DNA of 36,915 bases from an uncultured Lachnospiraceae bacterium (GTDB taxonomy: Bacteria > Bacillota > Clostridia > Lachnospirales > Lachnospiraceae), in contig CANRGO010000015.1 in the NCBI GenBank assembly GCA_947630125.1, positions 1-36,915 of the forward strand, in the 5' to 3' direction. Below are positions 1 to 8,770 of this stretch, in pieces; within the stretch, counting starts at the first letter, position 1; each line of letters starts with the position of its first letter. The position numbers and the translations under genes were made by a program. The notes beneath the pieces are model-generated. The model was given only the letters and a program-made list of their open reading frames with translations, made no database searches and had not been told where the DNA came from.

Positions 1-949
1 AACTATAGCAGTTTTCAAAAGCAGAATCTCCGATTAAATTCACGGACGACGGTACTACAAAATTCAACAAAGAACGGCATTCTTTGAAGGCATTCATTCC
101 AATTTCTCGTAAACTACTACTAACACCAGCAAAGCTAACTCCCGATAGATTGGTACAATTTTGGAAGGCACCATCTCCAATTACCTGTAGCCCATTGTTA
201 AAGTAAACATTGCTTACTTTACTACCTTTAAATGCATTGTCACCAACCCCATAGATATTAGAAGGAATATTAAGGGTTAAAAAATTTGTTTTTCCTTCAA
301 AGACACCTGTGGTTGTGTAACTATCACTTGAAGGAATATAAGCCTGATCATTGATATAATTAATTGGTATCATCAAAGGTGCATAGATCGGATCATTTTG
401 ATAAATCGTAATCCACTGACTACGGTTTGCAAGAGTACAAGGTGTCATGGTAGTTACTTCTTCTGTCTGATACACTATTCTTCCCTGTGAATCTAGTATT
501 GGGTTACCCTCTGCATCAACAACAGGATCATCTGTGGTAACGGTTGTTACAACGGCAAAATCAGGTAGTGGAAGTACACTTCCATCATTTGCTTCATAAA
601 CCGGTGTATAAACACCTGTTCCTGGATTATAGGTATATGCCTCTATTTGATCTGGAATCGTTAAGGTTGAGTTTGCTAACGTTCCCCCCCCATAATAAAC
701 AACGATTCCATATCGTTGTGGTTCGCTTGTAATATATGCAACACCGAAGGTTTTTGTGTTATCAAAATAAACTTCACTGGTACTTACCTCTGGAATTTCA
801 ATGGTTGCTTCCACAGGAGTAATCGCTTGAATTTCAGGGACCGGAATTAATGCAACAATAATAGCGGTCACTAGGAACAAAGCACCTATTGATTTTCTAA
901 TTCTCTTATTTCTTTTTATATTTTTATTAACAGGTGTATTTTTAGTCAT
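1..949 (-). CDS. Secreted BspA-type leucine-rich-repeat protein, 5' part only (gene runs off the left edge)
   Basis: About 316 residues are visible and the frame is open to base 1. The start ATG (949-947) follows an AGGAGG box at 955-960. Residues 1-42 look like a signal peptide: a Lys/Arg-rich start, a hydrophobic stretch at about 20-36 and a possible cut after IQA. The middle is a Thr/Pro-rich extracellular-type region without a recognised fold. From about residue 230 there are BspA-like (LRR_5) repeats of the form IGDGAFQNCTNL, IGMNAFKECRSL and IGDSAFENCYS. The family includes bacterial surface proteins thought to act in adhesion. It lies 16 bases downstream of a sortase B gene on the same strand, so it may be a sortase substrate. 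The C-terminus, where a sorting signal would lie, is outside the window. Codons near residue 87 form an eight-G run. Confidence 0.85.
   Translation of the reverse strand, partial: MTKNTPVNKNIKRNKRIRKSIGALFLVTAIIVALIPVPEIQAITPVEATIEIPEVSTSEVYFDNTKTFGVAYITSEPQRYGIVVYYGGGTLANSTLTIPDQIEAYTYNPGTGVYTPVYEANDGSVLPLPDFAVVTTVTTDDPVVDAEGNPILDSQGRIVYQTEEVTTMTPCTLANRSQWITIYQNDPIYAPLMIPINYINDQAYIPSSDSYTTTGVFEGKTNFLTLNIPSNIYGVGDNAFKGSKVSNVYFNNGLQVIGDGAFQNCTNLSGVSFAGVSSSLREIGMNAFKECRSLLNFVVPSSVNLIGDSAFENCYS
684..691. repeat. Eight-base G/C homopolymer inside the LRR surface-protein gene
   Basis: Eight consecutive C on the plus strand (G on the coding strand) fall in Gly codons near residue 87 of the LRR protein. 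A run this long is unusual in an AT-rich genome. In the given sequence the frame is open through it. Gain or loss of one base would truncate the surface protein. Confidence 0.8.
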
Positions 950-965
950 GTTTTCCTCCTTGCGT

Positions 966-2129
966 CTATTTCACTCTCTTTGCTACTACAACAAAACGAC
1001 CGTCATCTTCATAATAATCACAGGTTGAAAGTGTTAATAACTGATCTCCATACTCTGCGGTTAAACCCGTATCATAGAGTGACATATTTTTCATTTCTTC
1101 CATATAAGAATTAAATTCTTCCTCTGAGTAAGCATCGAAAAACTGATAATATTTAAATGTAATATCTTCTTCATTAAAGATTTTAGATCGAAACACATAC
1201 ATAATCTGATACGTTCCTTCTTCATAAATCGTATCAAATTCTATAGTTTTATGTTTTTCATAATAATTTTTATCCTTATAAAGTTCTAAGGATCCAAACA
1301 TTTTACCAGATTGCATTCGATGTCCGTAAATAATCAAATTTGTATTTCTAGATATAATGTCGCAACTCATATCTAAAAAAAGGCTTCCATTCTTATCTGT
1401 CTCCTGTTCAAAGTTATGGGTCAGATAATATTCATTGTCAACAGTTTGCATAACTGGATAATCAATCACGGTTCCTTCTATCTTAAGCCAGCCTGCCAAT
1501 CGCTTGTTTAATTGATACAATGAATAATACTGATCTAAAACATCTGGAATTTCAACTTCATCAACTCTTTTATTTACAACAAACTCTTTATTTGTTTCGC
1601 TGGAAAATACCCGTTCTTTAAGTTTCGTATATTGTTCCGTATTTTTTTCTAACTTCCAACTGGAATAGTAATCCAATGAAAAATATCCAAAACTAATCAT
1701 AGCAACGATAGATAAGGCAATAATTAAGAATCTTCTTATTCGCTCTTTCTTTTTCAAGACTTTCAAAACTTCTATTTTAATATTTTCATCCAAATCATCC
1801 AAGGTGATTTTCTTATTTTTGTTTTTCTTTTTTTCTCCTGTTTGTTTTTTCACATGCAAAACAGGACTGTTTTCCTTCCAGTCCCCATTTTTTTTCATTT
1901 CGTCAACAGTGGTATATATCTTATCATCAAACTCTCTGCCAACTATTGTTTCAAATAAAATGGTTCCATTCTGAAGCTCTTGATACAATCCAATTAAATC
2001 CTGTTGATTATTTAAATTATAACGTTTTTTTAAAGTTTCAATGATTTTTAAATCATTCAAAGCAGACTCATATTCACTTTTCGTTTTAAACGTATAGTCT
2101 AAAACCTGATAACGCTCCAGTGACATCAT
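966..2129 (-). CDS. Class B sortase with a long N-terminal cytoplasmic region
   Basis: 387 residues. The C-terminal half (about 190-387) has the class B sortase pattern: catalytic His270 in IIYGHRMQSGKMF, Cys370 in LLTLSTCDY (the TLxTC signature) and Arg378 in DGRFVV. A membrane helix at about 132-152 follows a Lys-rich stretch, so the enzyme is likely anchored with the catalytic domain outside. Residues 1-130 are charged, helical-looking and longer than in ordinary SrtB proteins; I do not recognise them. Sortases cut a C-terminal sorting motif and attach the protein to the cell wall or to a pilus. The BspA-type gene starts 16 bases downstream and is the obvious candidate substrate. Two ATGs open the frame and either could be used; GAGGAA lies just upstream. 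A promoter candidate with repeated palindromic motifs is at 2184-2230. Confidence 0.9.
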   Translation of the reverse strand: MMSLERYQVLDYTFKTKSEYESALNDLKIIETLKKRYNLNNQQDLIGLYQELQNGTILFETIVGREFDDKIYTTVDEMKKNGDWKENSPVLHVKKQTGEKKKNKNKKITLDDLDENIKIEVLKVLKKKERIRRFLIIALSIVAMISFGYFSLDYYSSWKLEKNTEQYTKLKERVFSSETNKEFVVNKRVDEVEIPDVLDQYYSLYQLNKRLAGWLKIEGTVIDYPVMQTVDNEYYLTHNFEQETDKNGSLFLDMSCDIISRNTNLIIYGHRMQSGKMFGSLELYKDKNYYEKHKTIEFDTIYEEGTYQIMYVFRSKIFNEEDITFKYYQFFDAYSEEEFNSYMEEMKNMSLYDTGLTAEYGDQLLTLSTCDYYEDDGRFVVVAKRVK

Positions 2130-2183
2130 AATTCCTCATTTGATTTCAGACTTTTTCTAGTAATTTTGTTACCATTGCTTTAT

Positions 2184-2230
2184 TTTACAATATATTGCTT
2201 CGACTGAAAAGACATTTACAACATATTGTA
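2184..2230 (-). promoter_or_regulatory. Candidate sortase promoter with paired near-palindromic repeats
   Basis: On the minus strand there is an extended -10 (TGa TACAAT; TACAAT at 2230-2225) with a poor -35. Read on the plus strand, TTTACAATATATTG (2184-2197) and TTTACAACATATTG (2215-2228) are 14-base direct repeats with one mismatch, spaced 31 bases apart, about three helical turns. Each contains a palindrome-like core (CAATATATTG is perfect). The right copy overlaps the -10 box. A regulator binding side by side is an inference. Confidence 0.4.
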
Positions 2231-2271
2231 TCATTTATATCGGTAGTTTTTTAAAAAAAATAACCCTTCTA

Positions 2272-2299
2272 TAAAAAAAAGGGCAGTTTTTTTCTGCCC
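2272..2299 (-). terminator. Rho-independent terminator of the EF-G-like gene
   Basis: On the minus strand GGGCAG, a seven-A loop and CTGCCC are followed by eight T. It starts seven bases after the stop of the EF-G-like gene. Confidence 0.85.
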
Positions 2300-2305
2300 C
2301 TTCAT

Positions 2306-4396
2306 TTAAATCTCTATATTATCATCTGTTTTACTTGCTCTTTCTTCAATTTCCTTCTGTTGAATATCACCAGGAGCCTGTTCATAGCGAACAAATTCAT
2401 ACTCAAATTCACCACGGCCGCCTGTCATTGATCTCAAATCCGTACAGTAATTAAAAAGTTCTGTCATCGGAATATCCGCTTCAATAATTTGTTTTCCCAT
2501 TGGTGCTGGACTCATTCCGTTTACCCTTCCTCTTCGTTTGTTCAAATCTCCCATAACATCTCCAGTATAGGAATCCGGTACCGTTACTTTTAAAAGGGCG
2601 ATTGGTTCTAATAAAATTGGGCCTGCTTCCATAAATCCTTTTTTGAAAGCCTGTATCGTAGCAACTTTAAAAGCCATTTCAGATGAATCTACTGGATGAT
2701 ATGAGCCATCATATAATACAGCTTTGACTCCAACTACTGGGTAAGCTGCCAACGGACCTTTTAACACAGATTCTTGTAACCCTTTTTCAACTGCTGGAAA
2801 ATAATTTCTTGGAACAGCTCCGCCCACAACTTCTTCTGAAAAAACATAGGCTTTATCTAAATCACCCGAAAAAGAAAATTTCATCTTTACATGACCGTAT
2901 TGTCCATGTCCTCCAGATTGTTTTTTATATTTATATTCCACATCAGCGGCTTTCTTAATGGTTTCGCGAAATGCAACTTTCGGTTTCGCAAGTTCGATGT
3001 CCACTTTATATTCATTCAAAAGTTTACTTGCAATAATTTCTAAATGCTGGCTTCCCATTCCATATAAAAGCATTTGATTATTCTCTGAGTCGTTGATAAC
3101 TTTCAGTGTTAAGTCTTCTTGCATCAACTTATGTAAAGTTTGGGAAACTTTATCAATTTCATCCTTCTTATACACCTTATATCTCATATAGGTGTATGGT
3201 TTTGATATATCAGCTTTCGCATATTTGATTGGTGTTTGCTTTGTTGCAAGACTATCACCAGTTTTAGCCCCACTTAGCTTTGTAAGAGCTCCAAGATCTC
3301 CTGCGTGTAGTTCGGAAACTTCGAGTGGTTTATTCCCTTGAAGTACATATAACTTTCCGATTTTTTCTTCCACATCCTGATCAATATTGAATAGAAGATC
3401 ATCTGGTTTAATAACTCCTGAACAAACTTTAATCAAAGAATATTTTCCTATAAAAGGGTCTACAATTGTTTTGAAAATGTAAGTGGATTTTGCTTTGGAA
3501 AAGTCATAATCCGCTTGGTATATCTCGTTGGTTTTAACGTTTATTCCTGCAATTTTCCTTTCCTTAGGACTTGGGAAATATTTAACAATATCATCCAATA
3601 AGGTATAGATTCCCTGGCACAAAACACTGGAACCCATGGATATTGGAACAATAGATCCATCTACAACATTTTTGTGCAAAGCAGCGCGTATTTCAGCTTC
3701 CGAAAAAGATTCTCCCCCAAAATAACGCTCCATAAAATCTTCACTGGTTTCAGCAATAGCTTCCATTAATGTCTCTCTACACAAACTTAAGTTTGCTTTA
3801 TTATACTCAGGAATTTCACAAGGAACTACCTCTTTCCCTTGCCAGCGATTTCCTGTTTCAGTAATAACATTTATGTAACCAACAAATTTTTCATTTTCAC
3901 GGATAGGCAAATGAAATGGCGCAATCTTTTTTCCATATTTTTCAGTCAAATCCTCAACAACCTGACGAAAAGATGCATTGTCCACATCCATATTACTAAC
4001 ATAAAACATCCTTGGTAATTTATATTTCTCACATAGTTCCCATGCTTTTTCTGTTCCTACCTCTATTCCACTTTTTCCATTCACAACAATTACTGCGGCC
4101 GCCGCTGCACTAACTGCTTCTTCGACTTCACCTACAAAATCAAAGTACCCAGGACTGTCTAATATATTAATTTTTACGTCATCCCATTCTATCGGAACCA
4201 ATGACGTACTTATAGAAAATTGACGCTTTTGTTCTTCTTTCCCAAAATCACCGATGGTATTTCCATCTGTCACTTTACCCAGACGTGAAGTAATGCCTGA
4301 TAAATATGCCATTGCTTCTAATAAACTTGTTTTGCCACTTCCACCATGTCCAAGCAATACCACATTACGAATCTTATCTGTTGTGTAAACTTTCAT
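2306..4396 (-). CDS. EF-G-like translational GTPase paralogue (EF-G2 type)
   Basis: 696 residues with the whole EF-G architecture: GTPase domain, domain II, and domains III-V ending in the EF-G C-terminal fold (GRVNGMSPAPMGKQIIEADIP, then MTGGRGEFEYEFVRYEQAP). The GTPase motifs differ from canonical EF-G. The P-loop is GHGGSGKT (16-23). The DTPGH motif is DSPGY (80-84), so the catalytic His is Tyr. The NKxD motif reads SNMD (134-137). These changes are typical of a bacterial EF-G-like clade distinct from the housekeeping FusA; its role is poorly defined, and ribosome binding under special conditions is one possibility. The start has GGAGG at a good distance. It is a single-gene unit with its own terminator. 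Confidence 0.88.
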   Translation of the reverse strand: MKVYTTDKIRNVVLLGHGGSGKTSLLEAMAYLSGITSRLGKVTDGNTIGDFGKEEQKRQFSISTSLVPIEWDDVKINILDSPGYFDFVGEVEEAVSAAAAAVIVVNGKSGIEVGTEKAWELCEKYKLPRMFYVSNMDVDNASFRQVVEDLTEKYGKKIAPFHLPIRENEKFVGYINVITETGNRWQGKEVVPCEIPEYNKANLSLCRETLMEAIAETSEDFMERYFGGESFSEAEIRAALHKNVVDGSIVPISMGSSVLCQGIYTLLDDIVKYFPSPKERKIAGINVKTNEIYQADYDFSKAKSTYIFKTIVDPFIGKYSLIKVCSGVIKPDDLLFNIDQDVEEKIGKLYVLQGNKPLEVSELHAGDLGALTKLSGAKTGDSLATKQTPIKYAKADISKPYTYMRYKVYKKDEIDKVSQTLHKLMQEDLTLKVINDSENNQMLLYGMGSQHLEIIASKLLNEYKVDIELAKPKVAFRETIKKAADVEYKYKKQSGGHGQYGHVKMKFSFSGDLDKAYVFSEEVVGGAVPRNYFPAVEKGLQESVLKGPLAAYPVVGVKAVLYDGSYHPVDSSEMAFKVATIQAFKKGFMEAGPILLEPIALLKVTVPDSYTGDVMGDLNKRRGRVNGMSPAPMGKQIIEADIPMTELFNYCTDLRSMTGGRGEFEYEFVRYEQAPGDIQQKEIEERASKTDDNIEI

Positions 4397-4613
4397 CCGA
4401 AATCCTCCAAGTATTCTTTATTTGGGTAAACGTGAGCCTAATTTACTGTATTAAATAAGCAACATCCTGTCCCATATATACATTTTACTAAATATTTACC
4501 AGATGCACAATAGTATCTATCAAATTACAACAATATTTTTACATTATAATTATTATTGTTTGAATAGTCAGAATATTGAGACAATAATAGCATAAATCAC
4601 ATCTTATAAATTG

Positions 4614-4642
4614 TTGACTTTCACACTTTAAAGTGTTATATT
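4614..4642 (+). promoter_or_regulatory. tyrA promoter with a 14-bp palindrome in the spacer
   Basis: TTGACT (4614-4619) and TATATT (4637-4642) are 17 bases apart. The spacer contains the perfect palindrome ACACTTTAAAGTGT (4623-4636), ending exactly where the -10 begins. That is a natural place for a repressor site. The rest of the stretch between the divergent genes (4397-4613) showed no feature I could support. Confidence 0.65.
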
Positions 4643-4677
4643 TTAAAAATCATAAAAAATGAGAGGTCAAGAAAATA

Positions 4678-5769
4678 ATGAATCGTACAATTGGCTTTTT
4701 TGGATTAGGACTTATTGGTGGCTCTATAGCAAAAGCAATCAAAAAAATTCATCCATTCGATACTATTTTGGCTTTTGATATCCAGGTCGAAAGTTTAGAA
4801 GCTGGAAAAAATGAAGGCATTTTAGATACTTATTACACCGAAATTACAGAAGAATTTTCGAAATGTGACTATCTTTTTCTTTGCGCACCTGTGAAAGAAA
4901 ATATTTTATTTTTAAAATATATCAAACCATTTCTTGATGAACATACAATCATAACAGATGTATCTAGTGTGAAAACTGGTATCCATGAAGAAATCAAAGT
5001 ATTAGAATTAGAATCATCTTTTATTGGAGGGCATCCAATGGCTGGTAGCGAACGATATGGATACCTTAATTCCAAAGCATCTCTACTTGAAAACGCATAC
5101 TACATCATTACTCCTTGCCCAAATGTTGATCCCAAGAAATTAGATGGTTTCGTTAACTTTATATCATCCTTAAAAGCGATACCATTGGTTATGAATCCAT
5201 CTATGCATGATTTTGCTACAGCAGCAGTCAGTCACTTGCCTCATGTTTTAGCATATGCTTTAGTTACATTAGTACAGAAACAGGATGATTCAGATGAAGT
5301 AATGAAGACAATTGCAGCAGGTGGTTTTAAAGATATTACAAGAATCGCATCTTCATCTCCTGTCATGTGGCAACAAATTTGCATGGAAAATAAGTCTAAC
5401 TTACTTTTTTTATTAGATGAATATATCAATTCATTGGAGTTATTAAAAGATAAAATTACTAAAAATTTAGATGAAGAATTGTCTGATTATTTTAAAAATG
5501 CCAGAGATTATCGTGAATCATTTTTAGAAGTTTCAGCTGGTCCAATTAAAAAAGTATTTAGCTTACACATAAATATTCCTGATCGTAGCGGAACACTAGC
5601 TTCCATTGCAAATGAATTGGCAAAAGAAACAATTAATATTAAAAATATTGGAATTGTTCACAATAGAGAATTTCAAGAAGGTGTTTTAAGAATTGAATTC
5701 TATGACGAAATTTCTCTTATGAAAGCCGCAACAATTTTAAAAGAATCTGGTTATCAAATTGTACAATAG
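4678..5769 (+). CDS. tyrA: Prephenate dehydrogenase with C-terminal ACT domain
   Basis: 363 residues. It makes 4-hydroxyphenylpyruvate from prephenate with NAD(P)+, a step of tyrosine biosynthesis. The N-terminus is a Rossmann fold with GFFGLGLIGGSIAKA (about 6-20). Family motifs follow: SSVKTGI, GGHPMAGSE (prephenate-binding region) and SHLPHVLAYAL. The C-terminal about 75 residues (KVFSLHINIPDRSGTLASIA onward) are an ACT domain, which usually gives feedback inhibition by an aromatic amino acid, here presumably tyrosine. It is transcribed alone from a clear promoter, with a strong hairpin just after the stop. The start has GAGAGG upstream. Confidence 0.93.
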   Translation: MNRTIGFFGLGLIGGSIAKAIKKIHPFDTILAFDIQVESLEAGKNEGILDTYYTEITEEFSKCDYLFLCAPVKENILFLKYIKPFLDEHTIITDVSSVKTGIHEEIKVLELESSFIGGHPMAGSERYGYLNSKASLLENAYYIITPCPNVDPKKLDGFVNFISSLKAIPLVMNPSMHDFATAAVSHLPHVLAYALVTLVQKQDDSDEVMKTIAAGGFKDITRIASSSPVMWQQICMENKSNLLFLLDEYINSLELLKDKITKNLDEELSDYFKNARDYRESFLEVSAGPIKKVFSLHINIPDRSGTLASIANELAKETINIKNIGIVHNREFQEGVLRIEFYDEISLMKAATILKESGYQIVQ

Positions 5770-5772
5770 AAA

Positions 5773-5795
5773 AGGTGCTGCAAAATGCAGCACCT
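5773..5795. terminator. Bidirectional terminator between tyrA and the PilZ gene
   Basis: AGGTGCTGCA (5773-5782), a three-base loop and TGCAGCACCT (5786-5795) make a 10-bp stem followed by a T-rich tail on the plus strand and TTTTCT on the minus strand. The two genes converge here. Confidence 0.85.
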
Positions 5796-5799
5796 TCTT

Positions 5800-6141
5800 T
5801 TATATTTTTTTATTATGAGCTTCAAACGTTTCATAAATTTCAATTCTAGAGGCATCCATTTCTGGCATCCCAATAAAAATACCACCGTAAACAAATTCTC
5901 TACCTAATTTTTCAATGCGAACAATTTCTATAAAAGCATGAATTACTTCTTTTGTCCAGATTGTAAGATAAGCTTCATATACAGCACCAATCGTCAAAAT
6001 ATCATGACAAGTAAATCCAATACCAGTTTTTGAAACATCATTAATTTCAATAGCAAGTTCTTGATCAACTCCACCATCTAATCTTTTCATGATAAGTCTA
6101 GAGGACAATTCTAGTCGATTACTTTTTCTTCTTTCATCCAT
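5800..6141 (-). CDS. PilZ-domain protein, probable c-di-GMP receptor
   Basis: 113 residues from the chosen start. The start is MDERRKSN at 6141 because AAGGAG lies nine bases upstream; the frame could begin 20 codons earlier at 6201 but that start has no comparable site. PilZ signatures are present: the arginine motif RRKSNR near the N-terminus and NDVSKTG (D/N-x-S-x-x-G), which together clamp c-di-GMP. No other domain fits in this length, so it probably acts by binding a partner. It is the last gene downstream of pheS, pheT, the M18 gene and queA, 100 bases after queA, and no terminator was seen between. A diguanylate cyclase-like protein is encoded at 18957-20315. Confidence 0.82.
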   Translation of the reverse strand: MDERRKSNRLELSSRLIMKRLDGGVDQELAIEINDVSKTGIGFTCHDILTIGAVYEAYLTIWTKEVIHAFIEIVRIEKLGREFVYGGIFIGMPEMDASRIEIYETFEAHNKKI

Positions 6142-6241
6142 GGGATATTTCTCCTTTTCTACTTGGGAACTGACAGAGATGTAATTTCTTACAAATATCA
6201 TATACCAAATCTTACCAGCTTACAAGCAAAAAAATTGTTTC

Positions 6242-7285
6242 CTATTTCGTAAAATCAGAAATCATCATTGCGTCACCAAAACTAAAAAAACGATATTTTT
6301 CTTTGACAGCTTCTTGATACGCTTTTAAAACTTCATCTTTTCCAGCCAAAGCACTTACCAACATAATTAAGGTAGATTCCGGTAAATGAAAATTTGTAAT
6401 CAGACTATCCAAAACTTTAAATTGATATCCTGGATAAATAAATATTTCCGTATTACCAGAACATTCTTTTAATAATCCATTTTCATCTGCTGCACTTTCT
6501 ATTGTTCTGCAACTAGTTGTTCCTACGCAAATTACTTTTCTTTTATTTTGTTTTGTTTGGTTGATAAGTTCAGCTGTTTTTAACGGAACTTCATAATATT
6601 CAGAATGCATCAAATGCTCTTTTATATTCGTTACCTTTACAGGCCGAAATGTCCCAAGACCCACATGCAAGGTTACATATGCAATATGCACTCCCTTGGC
6701 TGTTATTTTTTCTAACAATTCTGGAGTGAAATGTAACCCCGCTGTTGGCGCTGCAGCCGAACCATCTTTTTTAGCATATACAGTCTGATATCTGTTTTTA
6801 TCCTGTAACTTTTCTGTTATATAAGGAGGTAAGGGCATCTCTCCTAACTGATCTAATATTTCTTCAAAGATACCAGTATAGAAAAACTCCACGTGTCGAT
6901 TTCCATCATCTAAAATTTTTACAATCTTAGCTTTCAGTAAACCGTTACCAAAAATAACAGTTGAACCTTCTTTTAGTTTTTTCCCAGGCTTAACCAAAGT
7001 TTCCCATAAATCCCCAGAAATACGTTTGAGTAAGAGTATTTCCACCTTGGTTTCTGTTCCCTCTTTGATTCCTAGTAATCTTGCCGGGATTACCTTTGTA
7101 TTATTTAATACAAGGCAATCTCCTTCATTCAAATATTCAAGTATATCTGAGAAAATATGATGTTCCATATTACCAGTTTTTTTATCTAGGGTAAGAAGCC
7201 TAGAAGAACTGCGATCTGCCAAAGGCTTCTGTGCTATCAATTCTTCTGGTAGGTCAAAATAAAAATCTTCTTTGGAAAAATTCAT
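6242..7285 (-). CDS. queA: S-adenosylmethionine:tRNA ribosyltransferase-isomerase
   Basis: 347 residues, full length for QueA. It transfers and isomerises the ribosyl part of SAM onto preQ1 in tRNA, giving epoxyqueuosine. Family motifs are clear: [10 protein letters not shown] near the start, [31 protein letters not shown] and [15 protein letters not shown]. The ATG overlaps the stop of the preceding aminopeptidase gene by one base (TAATG), and AAGGAG lies inside the end of that gene, so the two are translationally coupled. It belongs to the apparent pheST operon. No tgt or yajC gene follows here, although they often neighbour queA. Confidence 0.95.
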   Translation of the reverse strand: MNFSKEDFYFDLPEELIAQKPLADRSSSRLLTLDKKTGNMEHHIFSDILEYLNEGDCLVLNNTKVIPARLLGIKEGTETKVEILLLKRISGDLWETLVKPGKKLKEGSTVIFGNGLLKAKIVKILDDGNRHVEFFYTGIFEEILDQLGEMPLPPYITEKLQDKNRYQTVYAKKDGSAAAPTAGLHFTPELLEKITAKGVHIAYVTLHVGLGTFRPVKVTNIKEHLMHSEYYEVPLKTAELINQTKQNKRKVICVGTTSCRTIESAADENGLLKECSGNTEIFIYPGYQFKVLDSLITNFHLPESTLIMLVSALAGKDEVLKAYQEAVKEKYRFFSFGDAMMISDFTK

Positions 7286-8724
7286 TATAAATTAGCTCCT
7301 TCTAAAAACGCAAGATATCCTCTCTTTACTTCAAAAACATCTGCTTTACTGGTCGCCTCCCAAGGTGCATGCATATTAAGAACAGCAACACCACAGTCAA
7401 TCACATTCATTCCATATTGAGCTAAGATGTAAGCAATTGTTCCACCGCCACCTAAATCAACCCTTCCAAGTTCTGCTGTTTGGAATATGATTTGCTTTTC
7501 GTCCATTATATTTCTGATATGTGCAACATATTCTGCATTCGCATCGTTGGAACCCGATTTTCCTCTAGAGCCTGTGAATTTATTGAATACCATTCCGTTA
7601 CCTAAAAATGCTACATTTTTTTTATCAAAACTTGAAGCAAAGGAAGGGTCAAACGCTGCACTAACATCACTTGATAACATGTTAGATTTTGCAAGACATC
7701 TTCTTAAAGAAAGATCATTATAACCATCGGTTAAATTCATAACTTCTGCAACTGCATTTTCAAAAAATCTTGAATGCATACCAGTCGCTCCAACACTGCC
7801 GATTTCTTCTTTGTCCACAAGGATACAACAAGCGGTACGTTTTGTAACAGGTGCTTCCAGAATCGCTTTCAATGAAGTAAATGCACATACACGATCATCC
7901 TGTCCATAACCCAAAATCATACTTCTATCAAATCCAGCTTCTCTCGATTTTCCAGCAGGTACAACCTCAAGCTCTGCAGATATAAAATCTTCTTCTTCAA
8001 AATCATAAGATTCCTTTAATATTCTAAGAATTCCTTCTTTTACCGCGTCTTTTGCTTTCACTGCATCATCCTTTGTTGTTTCTAATTTATCTTTATTCTT
8101 TTTCTCTTTCTCAATAATAATCGGTTTATTACCAATTATAATATCAAGAGCTTCTCCTTCAATTACAGTAGCCGCTTTCTTTTCTAATTGTTCTTGAGAC
8201 AAATGAATTAATAAATCTGAAATAAAAAATACAGGATCTTCCTCATTCTCACCAATGTTAATTTCAATTGTTGTTCCATCTTTCTTAACAACAACACCAT
8301 GGATAGCAAGTGGAATTGTTACCCATTGATATTTCTTTACTCCGCCATAATAATGAGTATCTAAGTATGCAAATCCACCATCTTCGTACAATGGATTTTG
8401 TTTAATATCCAGACGTGGAGAATCAATATGTGCTCCCAGTATATTCATTCCTTCTGAAAGTGGTTCTTTACCAATCTGAAACATTGCAATTGACTTATTC
8501 ATCCAAACAGAATAAACCTTATCACCTTCTTCTAATTTTATTTTTTTCTTAGCCAAAACCTCTAATTCCTGATATCCAGCTTTTTCAATTTCATTCACAA
8601 TTGTATCAATACATTCTCGTTCCGTTTTACCAGCATCTAAAAATACACGATACTCATTGGTTAACTGTTCCACTTCTTCTATTTGTTTCTTGCTTAATGT
8701 TGTCCATACATTTTTATGTTCCAT
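7285..8724 (-). CDS. M18-family zinc aminopeptidase
   Basis: 479 residues, similar to aspartyl aminopeptidase / aminopeptidase I. It would remove N-terminal residues from peptides in the cytoplasm; no signal peptide is present. Metal-binding motifs include [10 protein letters not shown] (His99, Asp101), [12 protein letters not shown] with acidic ligands, and His452 in LNMHAPWE. A long Lys/Glu-rich linker (about 200-225) separates the insert domain from the catalytic part. The N-terminal ATG is preceded by GAAAGG. It lies 46 bases after pheT and overlaps queA by one base, with no terminator between, so it is probably co-transcribed with pheST under T-box control. Confidence 0.92.
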   Translation of the reverse strand: MEHKNVWTTLSKKQIEEVEQLTNEYRVFLDAGKTERECIDTIVNEIEKAGYQELEVLAKKKIKLEEGDKVYSVWMNKSIAMFQIGKEPLSEGMNILGAHIDSPRLDIKQNPLYEDGGFAYLDTHYYGGVKKYQWVTIPLAIHGVVVKKDGTTIEINIGENEEDPVFFISDLLIHLSQEQLEKKAATVIEGEALDIIIGNKPIIIEKEKKNKDKLETTKDDAVKAKDAVKEGILRILKESYDFEEEDFISAELEVVPAGKSREAGFDRSMILGYGQDDRVCAFTSLKAILEAPVTKRTACCILVDKEEIGSVGATGMHSRFFENAVAEVMNLTDGYNDLSLRRCLAKSNMLSSDVSAAFDPSFASSFDKKNVAFLGNGMVFNKFTGSRGKSGSNDANAEYVAHIRNIMDEKQIIFQTAELGRVDLGGGGTIAYILAQYGMNVIDCGVAVLNMHAPWEATSKADVFEVKRGYLAFLEGANL

Positions 8725-8770
8725 TTTCGTCCAAACCTTTCTTAATTAAAATTATTCTTATTAAATAATT

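Noticed and set aside
544-732. Plus-strand frame opposite the LRR protein gene
   Set aside because: The minus-strand frame is open through the whole stretch and has a signal peptide and LRR motifs, so this is a shadow.
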